NCBI GenBank assembly: GCA_031383405.1
Contig: JANMZO010000293.1
Span: 1 to 64,000 of the forward strand
Length of the DNA: 64,000 nucleotides
Direction: 5' to 3'
DNA from: JANMZO01 sp031383405
GTDB taxonomy: Bacteria > Actinomycetota > Acidimicrobiia > Acidimicrobiales > JANYDT01
How positions within the stretch are numbered: position 1 is the stretch's first letter; each line of letters starts with the position of its first letter. The notes under the pieces were generated by a model that saw only the letters and a program-made list of their open reading frames with translations, ran no database searches and had not been told where the DNA came from. Below are positions 58,189 to 64,000 of the stretch, one piece after another. The translations under genes were made by a program, and so were the position numbers.

Positions 58189-59211
58189 ATGTTGCGCCGC
58201 ACACCAAGTCCTCCATCGGTTCGCGACCGGAAGCTCACCCGATTCGCAGCCACGGCGATCGTTGGCCTCGTCGCCGTGTCGCTGTCGTCGACGCTCACGT
58301 CCGAGGCAACGGCAGCAACGTCGTCGTCATCCAAGGCTAAGAAGGTCACGACGACCACAAGGAAGCGGGTTGTCCGAACGACGACGACCAGGCGTCGAGC
58401 CGTTGGAACAACAGCCACGACTCCATCAACGATTCCATCGACGACACAGGCGCTTCCAACCGTCGCCACGGCGGCTCCCACCCAGGCAACACTGCCGACT
58501 ACAAGCACAACCACCACCACGACGGCACCTGCCTTCGACTTCGACGTTCTCGTGCCAACACCGGCCCAATCGGTGGCCGCGGGTTCGTCGGCTTCGTTTG
58601 TCGTGATCGTCGCGACGAAGGCGCCTTCCACGCCGCGGGCCGTCACCTTCATTGCGACCGGTATACCGGAAGGCGCCAACGCGACACTCTCGCCCAACCC
58701 CACGTCCTCGGGCGCCGAATTCCGGGTCAACGTCGGGGCCAATGTGGCGGTCGGGACATATACGATCCGTCTCATCGGTTCGGCCGCCAACGTGTCTAAG
58801 ACGACCAACGTCTTCATCAGCGTGACCGCCGCGACGGGCGCAAGCACCTCAACAACGACAACGACGACAACCAAGCCCGGGCCTACCACAAGCACGATCG
58901 TCGTGGGCGTTGGCGCTTCGACCTTCGCGGTCGCCGTCAGCACGGAGAACAACCGGCTCCGTAGCGGCAATACGGTCTCGTACTTCATTCGGATCATCTA
59001 CGCGAGCGGTTTCTCGACTCCCGCCGCTCTCCAGGTCAACGGACTTCCGAACGGAGTGTCAGGTGGCTTCAGTGCCATGTCGACCGAAGGTACGGCGACG
59101 CTGTTCGTCAGCTCGACCGTGGCGATTGTCCCGGGCACCTACACCTTCAACGTGACGGCCGCCGCCGGTTCGTATCAGCAGTTCATTCCGGTAACGCTCA
59201 TTATCGAGTAG
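58189..59211 (+). CDS. secreted Thr-rich protein with Ig-like domains
   Basis: 340 aa from the ATG at 58189, with GGGGAGA upstream. A signal peptide (TRFAATAIVGLVAVSLSSTL, cut near SEATAA) is followed by a long Thr/Ser/Ala linker, then a beta-rich domain (about residues 120-220), a second Thr-rich linker, and a further beta-sandwich with SFAVAVSTENN and SYFIRIIYASGFS. Looks like an adhesin or S-layer/surface protein; no binding function can be assigned. Confidence 0.7.
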   Translation: MLRRTPSPPSVRDRKLTRFAATAIVGLVAVSLSSTLTSEATAATSSSSKAKKVTTTTRKRVVRTTTTRRRAVGTTATTPSTIPSTTQALPTVATAAPTQATLPTTSTTTTTTAPAFDFDVLVPTPAQSVAAGSSASFVVIVATKAPSTPRAVTFIATGIPEGANATLSPNPTSSGAEFRVNVGANVAVGTYTIRLIGSAANVSKTTNVFISVTAATGASTSTTTTTTTKPGPTTSTIVVGVGASTFAVAVSTENNRLRSGNTVSYFIRIIYASGFSTPAALQVNGLPNGVSGGFSAMSTEGTATLFVSSTVAIVPGTYTFNVTAAAGSYQQFIPVTLIIE

Positions 59212-59275
59212 CCGAGTAGCCGAGCAGATGCCAGAACAAGCGGTCGAGCAGACAACCACCCACCATAGGTCCAGC

Positions 59276-61282
59276 TCAGTTCGCGTGCGACCGGCGCCGA
59301 CGTATCCGCACCAGACCGCTCACGCCGACGGCAATGGTAGCGACCACCGCACCACCGAGCACCGGAGTCGCCAACCCACCTCCGGTCTGATCTGACGGCG
59401 AGTTCCTTCGGAGGGCCTGTTGTCGCGTGGGTGGCTGCGATGCCGGTGCCGCGGCGTCGCCGAACGTCGTTTCAACGGGCTCGGCGACCGACCCGGACGT
59501 TGCCTTGATCACCGGTGTATCGGCAACCCCCCCGGCCGGATCGGAACTGTCAAACCCCAGGGTGTCATCGGGAGCGAAGTCAGCTGCACTATCACCCGAG
59601 CGGAGAATATCGGACTGCGCCGAGAGAAGGTCAGCGGTATCGCCAGGCTCGTCGGTCGTGCCTCCGACCGATTTGCGTCCGATCACAGGAACACGAGGTC
59701 CGACAGGTCCGGCAGTCCGACCCTCTACGGCCGCTGACAACGGGTCAGCGTTCAACACCGGGTCCGACGACCCCGACACCTCGGTCGACGACCCCGGGCC
59801 GAAGGTGAAGAACGTCGATTTGAGTCCGAGTGCGGCGTCGAAGCTCGGGCCCCGGATGTTGAGTGTCCCGACGCTTCCATAGAGCGACACGGTGAGTGCG
59901 CGCCCCGACGCGCCGACCTCGGTGATCGCAATGCCACTCGGCGAGCCTCGATACCCGACCCGTCGGGCAATGTCGCCCAAGGTCGTGGTGACCGTCCACG
60001 CCTTGAGGTCACCGGTCGGGTACGCCCCGGCCCGCAAATACGGGATCTCGACATCGCCCCCGAATGCTTCCGCCGGGGTGGCGATCGTGCCACCGCCGCT
60101 GGCGCTGTAGAACGCGGCGATCAGCTTGCCCGCATACACGAGAACTTTGGATCGAGTCGACTCCACCGCGTGATCCATGGCCGGGTACTCCGCTTGAGCG
60201 CCGAGGTAGACCTGGCACCGCTGGGTCGGGCATATCTCACCCGAAGCGGCCATGTAACGCAAGGCGTACGTTCGCGCGGCGATCGCCTGGGCCTCCAGTG
60301 TGGCCGCTGGCCAAGAGGGGGTCAGTATCTCTCCCATCCCTCGCAGGTAGTCCTCGATGTCGATCTCATTCACGACGCGCACGGCCCCACTGACCAGGCT
60401 CAGTTCGAGCGTTCCCCGGTAACGGCGACCACCAAAGCCCACCGTCGTCGAACTCGACGCATCGAGGGTGGTCGCCCGCACCGAAACTCCGCTGGCCGTC
60501 GCCGACTTGCTAATCGAGCGCTCGTTCCGTCCGGGAGCCCCTCCAGGCGAGGCTGATCCAGCCTCGGGCTGCGACAACGCATCGCTACCCGGGGTGCTTT
60601 CGATCGGAGCAACAATCGTGGGCTCGGCCTCCGGCGCCGGTGGTTCGGTCGTGGGCGCAACGGTGGGCGGAATCGTTGTCGTCGTGGTCGTGAGGGGAAT
60701 CACTCCGGGGTCGGTCGTCTGAAAGGACGACAGCCCAACGGAGAATCCGCGTTGTCCCACTGCGCCGACACGGACCGGATTCTTTGTCGCCCCTCCCGCC
60801 CCGGAACCGGACACGGGCGGTGCTGCCTCGGTCGACAACGTGGCGACCACCTCCCCCTCACGCACCGTGACCGCTACCGTATGACCGGCCGGTACCCGGG
60901 CCCCGCCGATGGTGCCCCCCAAGGGAAAGGCCAAAGTGAAATTCGCTCCCGCCCCGAGGGGGACGCGGACGGTTCCACCCTTCTTGGCCAGAATCGCTCC
61001 CGGAAAGAAGACGCGGAGGATGTCAGTGGCGGATCGGCCACTCAGGCCGAGCCAGTAGGCACCGTCCTGGGCCATTCCCACTCCATGCCCGAACCCCCGA
61101 CCTTCGATCACGATGACCGAGTCTGCCGCAGGCATGGCCAGGACCGGAGTCGCACCCAGGAGCCATGCGAGGGCCATAAGCGGGGCAACCCGGCTCAGCG
61201 AACAACGGAGCCGATGTCGCTGCCGAAGGGCCGCCTGAACCGGTCGTGCACCGGGTACCGAACTTCGTGGTCGCAACTGCAC
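59276..61282 (-). CDS. SpoIID/LytB-domain cell-wall protein
   Basis: 668 aa. A signal peptide (LMALAWLLGATPVLA) precedes GRGFGHGVGMAQDGAYW, the GHGxGMxQ motif of SpoIID proteins, here before the main domain as is common in actinobacteria. After a Pro/Thr/Ala linker the SpoIID domain (NEIDIEDYLRGMGEI, LEAQAIAARTYALRY, YSASGGGTIATPAEAF) follows, then a long acidic tail and a C-terminal membrane helix with RRRRS. SpoIID enzymes cut denuded glycan strands; this copy may act in wall remodelling. Confidence 0.85.
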   Translation of the reverse strand: MQLRPRSSVPGARPVQAALRQRHRLRCSLSRVAPLMALAWLLGATPVLAMPAADSVIVIEGRGFGHGVGMAQDGAYWLGLSGRSATDILRVFFPGAILAKKGGTVRVPLGAGANFTLAFPLGGTIGGARVPAGHTVAVTVREGEVVATLSTEAAPPVSGSGAGGATKNPVRVGAVGQRGFSVGLSSFQTTDPGVIPLTTTTTTIPPTVAPTTEPPAPEAEPTIVAPIESTPGSDALSQPEAGSASPGGAPGRNERSISKSATASGVSVRATTLDASSSTTVGFGGRRYRGTLELSLVSGAVRVVNEIDIEDYLRGMGEILTPSWPAATLEAQAIAARTYALRYMAASGEICPTQRCQVYLGAQAEYPAMDHAVESTRSKVLVYAGKLIAAFYSASGGGTIATPAEAFGGDVEIPYLRAGAYPTGDLKAWTVTTTLGDIARRVGYRGSPSGIAITEVGASGRALTVSLYGSVGTLNIRGPSFDAALGLKSTFFTFGPGSSTEVSGSSDPVLNADPLSAAVEGRTAGPVGPRVPVIGRKSVGGTTDEPGDTADLLSAQSDILRSGDSAADFAPDDTLGFDSSDPAGGVADTPVIKATSGSVAEPVETTFGDAAAPASQPPTRQQALRRNSPSDQTGGGLATPVLGGAVVATIAVGVSGLVRIRRRRSHAN

Positions 61283-61413
61283 CGGTCAATTCTTACGCAG
61301 ATAGCAATCACAGCCGAAAAAGCGCCCGGCGCTAGCTTTCCCGGAACAACGGAGTGCCGAAACTACACTCGCTCCATCGAGTCATCTTCGACGCCGATGA
61401 AACAGGAGATCCC

Positions 61414-62103
61414 ATGCCCGAGTCACTGTCACCCGCCGTTGGTTGGGGAGTGCTTCATCTGTTTTTTGAAGCCGACCAGTTCGTCGACGCCGAAGCCCTC
61501 GTCGCCGCGGTTGCACGCTGCCAAGCCGACGGCCACCAGGTGATCACCTTCGCTGTCCTCGGGCACAAGGGCGATATCGGCGTGATGGCACTCGGTCCTG
61601 ATCTTTGGCGCCTTCGCAGGCTCCAGACAGATCTTCAACGGACCGGTCTGTCGCTCATCGATTCCTATGTGTCGATGACCGAGGTTTCGGAGTACGCCAA
61701 GGGGATTCCCGAGGAAATGCTGAAGGCTCGACTCTATCCGGTGCTGCCCCCCGAAGGAATGCGCGCATATTGTTTTTATCCGATGTCGAAACGTCGCGGA
61801 GTCGGCGACGCCGACGTCAACTGGTTCACGCTTCCCTTCGAAGATCGCAAAGCGCTGATGCACGAGCACGGCGTGTCGGGTCGAAAGTTTGCCGGTCGAA
61901 TCGTGCAGCTGATCACCGGGTCCGCCGGCATCGACGACTTCGAATGGGGCGTCACCCTGTTTGCGAAGGATCCGGCCGACCTCAAGGAAGTCGTGTACAC
62001 GATGCGTTTCGATGAAGCTTCGGCAAAGTACGCCGAGTTTGGGCCGTTCATCACCGGACTCATTGCACCGGTCGATGAACTCGTCGGCCAGCTGGTCGGA
62101 TAG
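61414..62103 (+). CDS. hemQ: coproheme decarboxylase HemQ (chlorite-dismutase family)
   Basis: 229 aa from the ATG at 61414 (AGGAGAT upstream). It turns Fe-coproporphyrin III into heme b with H2O2 in the Gram-positive heme pathway. Family blocks include VITFAVLGHKGDIGVM, SYVSMTEVSEYAKG, YPMSKRRG and the C-terminal EWGVTLFAKDPADLKEVVYTMRFDEASAKYAEFGPF. The Arg of chlorite dismutases is absent, supporting HemQ. It is divergent from the SpoIID gene. Confidence 0.93.
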   Translation: MPESLSPAVGWGVLHLFFEADQFVDAEALVAAVARCQADGHQVITFAVLGHKGDIGVMALGPDLWRLRRLQTDLQRTGLSLIDSYVSMTEVSEYAKGIPEEMLKARLYPVLPPEGMRAYCFYPMSKRRGVGDADVNWFTLPFEDRKALMHEHGVSGRKFAGRIVQLITGSAGIDDFEWGVTLFAKDPADLKEVVYTMRFDEASAKYAEFGPFITGLIAPVDELVGQLVG

Positions 62104-62115
62104 TGCCCATGATTC

Positions 62116-62208
62116 ATGGCACCCGACACGCATGACAACCGACACGGCACTTCGACACGCATGACACCCGACACGCATGGCACCCGACACGCATGACGCC
62201 CGACACGG
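62116..62208 (+). repeat. 16-bp repeat array leading into the next gene
   Basis: Units of ATGRCACCCGACACGC (R = A or G) lie at 62116, 62132, 62161, 62177 and 62193, with one shorter, degenerate unit near 62148. Each begins with ATG; the last contains the start codon of the 161-aa gene. Confidence 0.88.
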
Positions 62209-62678
62209 ACGGAACCGTTCCGGAGATCGATGTTTCCGCCTACGGAAGAACCCTGGTCGACAGCGTCATTTCCGCATTGCCGACGTGGAGCCGAGAGGTG
62301 CTCAACACCCGGGTCGGCCCGACATCCGAGGCGAGTGATTCCGAGGTCTTAGGTTTGCTTGTGAACTGGATCGAAGCTCCGCTCACCGATCTGTTGACGG
62401 CCGACATCGACGCGCAGCGTGAGTCACCCCTGGCACTCCTACGCGCGCTTATTACTCCGCTGACAGACATACTCCGCTCTCTCGGAGCCACCGACGTTGA
62501 GCGCGACCCCTATGACAAGGAAGCGTTTCCGAACGATGTCTACGCGCTCGGCCCCAGGGCTTGGAGCGACTTTGGCGAATCCGTCGGCGACGCTGGTCTC
62601 CGCTGGGGGGCGGCCAAAGCAATGGCTCACCGTCGACGCCATGCGACGCCCAACCCGACGAAATCAGCCCGTCGCTGA
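62193..62678 (+). CDS. hypothetical protein, 161 aa, starting in a repeat
   Basis: I do not recognise a family. The protein starts MTPDTDGTVPEIDVSAYG and is largely helical and acidic, with a basic tail (MAHRRRHATPNPTKSARR). No signal peptide or membrane helix. The start codon belongs to the last 16-bp repeat unit, so the true start could be later, but no better one is seen. It is 90 bp after hemQ and probably not linked to it. Confidence 0.5.
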   Translation: MTPDTDGTVPEIDVSAYGRTLVDSVISALPTWSREVLNTRVGPTSEASDSEVLGLLVNWIEAPLTDLLTADIDAQRESPLALLRALITPLTDILRSLGATDVERDPYDKEAFPNDVYALGPRAWSDFGESVGDAGLRWGAAKAMAHRRRHATPNPTKSARR

Positions 62679-62801
62679 TGGTCCGTCGCTGAAATGCCGG
62701 GATGGTGTGCGTTGAATGTCGAGGACGAAGAAAACCCGGTTCACAGGCAGGTTTCGCCGCTCACGACGTTCAAGGTATTTCTGCGAAGGTGCGCTAGCAA
62801 G

Positions 62802-62987
62802 CTACTCGCGCTTGTCTTCGCCTTCGACCTGCCAGCCGACGCCGCTGATGGCACGCTTCTCAAAGAAGATGCAGTTGTCGGGACAGTCGAAGGGGACGGA
62901 CTGGGCCATGTCGAGTCGACACCGTTCCACCGATCCGGCCGGAGTGGACCTGGACGAGTAGTGACGACAATCAGACCGAACCGACAT
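62802..62987 (-). CDS. small four-cysteine protein
   Basis: 61 aa from the ATG at 62987. It has cysteines at residues 7, 22, 34 and 38 (C-x14-C-x11-C-x3-C) plus aromatic residues (HYSS, FFEKRAIS), a layout suggesting a bound metal or Fe-S cluster. Similar short cysteine-containing proteins occur in actinobacteria to my knowledge, but no function is known. It is divergent from the Nudix gene. Confidence 0.5.
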   Translation of the reverse strand: MSVRSDCRHYSSRSTPAGSVERCRLDMAQSVPFDCPDNCIFFEKRAISGVGWQVEGEDKRE

Positions 62988-63079
62988 CCTGTCAGCGTAG
63001 GTGCTCCGTACAGAGTCGCGTGCGCGCGATCAAGCTCTGACCTCGCGCAAAGGCGCTGCCGTCTCGGTAGGGTGGAGGG

Positions 63080-63799
63080 ATGGAACGCCCCGACACGCCT
63101 GAGCCGTTGACCACTCCCGACGTCGGCCACCGCGACCTGGTGCGTTGGAGCGAGAGTCTCGCCGGGATCGCCCGCACCGGGCTCGGGTTCACGCAGAGCC
63201 GGTACGAGCGCGAGCGTTACGAGGAGATCCTGCACGTCGCGGCCGACATGCGCCTGGCTGCTTCGGCGGGCGATGCCCCGGGCCATGGATCCCTCGACGA
63301 ACTGCGTGCGGAATGGATGAAGAGTGTTGGGCTGGGCGTGCCCGGTTATGTGACACCGAAGGTTGCCATCGGCGCAGTCGTCGGTAACGAACGGGATGAG
63401 ATTCTTCTCATCCAACGGTCCGACTCCGGACACTGGCTCTATCCAACGGGTTGGGCCGACATTGGCTACTCCCCCGCCGAGGTCGCGGTGAAGGAGGTTC
63501 ACGAGGAAACCGGTATCGAATGCGAAGCTCTACAAATCCTCGGTGTGCTCGATGGCATGAGGCTCGGTTTCACCACCGTGCCGCTGTACTCGATTGTCTT
63601 CCACTGCCGGGCCACCGGCGGCTCGTTGAATCCCCACCCGCTTGAGGTGAACGACGTTGGTTGGTTTGCTCAGGACGCCTTGCCGTCACCGATCGTTTCG
63701 GTTGAGCGATGGGGACCCCAAGCGTTCGCTGCGATCAAGGGTCAACCCATCCAGGCCACGTTCGATCCTCCCAGGGACCCCGTGTGGAGAGCTGAGTAG
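63080..63799 (+). CDS. Nudix hydrolase with N-terminal helper domain
   Basis: 239 aa. The N-terminal 85 residues (HRDLVRWSESLAGIARTGLGF, ERERYEEILHVAADM) are like the NUDIX_N domain. The Nudix box is GWADIGYSPAEVAVKEVHEETGI, degenerate only in having Lys for Arg in REVxEE. It probably hydrolyses a nucleoside diphosphate linked to a sugar or a damaged nucleotide. It lies 150 bp before purH. Confidence 0.88.
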   Translation: MERPDTPEPLTTPDVGHRDLVRWSESLAGIARTGLGFTQSRYERERYEEILHVAADMRLAASAGDAPGHGSLDELRAEWMKSVGLGVPGYVTPKVAIGAVVGNERDEILLIQRSDSGHWLYPTGWADIGYSPAEVAVKEVHEETGIECEALQILGVLDGMRLGFTTVPLYSIVFHCRATGGSLNPHPLEVNDVGWFAQDALPSPIVSVERWGPQAFAAIKGQPIQATFDPPRDPVWRAE

Positions 63800-63956
63800 C
63801 CGACCAGCGAGGACCGGGAAAGCGCCATCGAGGTCCCGGCGCACGGGCTGGGATCGACGCACAAACGGCTGCGACCGCTCCACTCGTTGAAAGCGGGAAA
63901 CCCAAATCAATTCGACGTTGACGAATCGTCTACGGCTACGCCGGTAGCGTGCACAT

Positions 63957-64000
63957 GTGCAACGTCGACGAGCGCTCCTCTCCGTGTATGACAAGACCGG
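63957..64000 (+). CDS. purH: 5' end of purH, cut by the window edge
   Basis: A GTG at 63957 opens a frame reading MQRRRALLSVYDKTG, the start of the bifunctional AICAR formyltransferase/IMP cyclohydrolase (usual form RALLSVxDKTG). Only 14 codons are visible. It makes IMP in purine synthesis. A TTGACG at 63918 may be the -35 element. Confidence 0.75.
   Translation, partial: MQRRRALLSVYDKT

Noticed and set aside
59276..61282. Circular permutation of SpoIID because GHGVGMAQ is at the N-terminus
   Set aside because: Actinobacterial members commonly have this motif before the main domain, so the order is normal for them.

Overview
The window looks like a chromosomal stretch from a high-GC actinobacterium, most likely of the Acidimicrobiia type (inference, no marker gene was compared). 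The case rests on WhiB, CarD, UPF0182 next to a PDZ/Lon protease, a DUF2342 protein, the b558-type succinate dehydrogenase, HemQ and frequent GTG starts. Nearly everything is housekeeping. The unusual material sits between genes: many short direct repeats (often three copies), one tRNA-bounded islet, one MITE-like element and one gene bounded by duplicated hairpins.

Left part (1-13.4 kb): the first codons of a probable integrase at the edge, an acyl-CoA dehydrogenase, an MFS exporter, cspA, cysS, valS, a PhyH dioxygenase, a secreted two-repeat protein, a MarR regulator, a frameshifted second HTH regulator, menC-like osb synthase, an unknown protein and a siroheme-type dehydrogenase.

13.4-14.9 kb: an intact initiator tRNA-fMet and a 53-bp copy of its 3' part enclose 1.39 kb holding a small gene and a sensor-kinase fragment. 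From 15 to 30.4 kb almost everything lies on the minus strand: PDZ/Lon protease, DivIVA-like protein, UPF0182; then ppk, sixA, an MFS protein, DUF2342, an SDR, moaE, a one-helix protein and mreB, whose start appears to be CTG. tatA and whiB follow.

31.8-48.8 kb: a xylose-type ABC transporter (binding lipoprotein, ATPase, permease), a DUF559 gene between two near-identical hairpin repeats, a VWA/MoxR pair, a 163-bp element with inverted repeats and TA duplication, a nitroreductase, a carotenoid oxygenase, a GH2 glycosidase and the sdhCAB operon.

48.8-64 kb: a Crp/FNR regulator, carD-ispD-ispF-rlmB (isoprenoid precursor synthesis and rRNA methylation; cysS, which often sits in this cluster, is elsewhere in the window), tRNA-Thr, a LytR_C protein, glycerate kinase, asparaginase II, groEL under two CIRCE operators, two surface proteins (Thr-rich Ig-like and SpoIID/LytB), hemQ, unknown proteins, a Nudix hydrolase and the first codons of purH.
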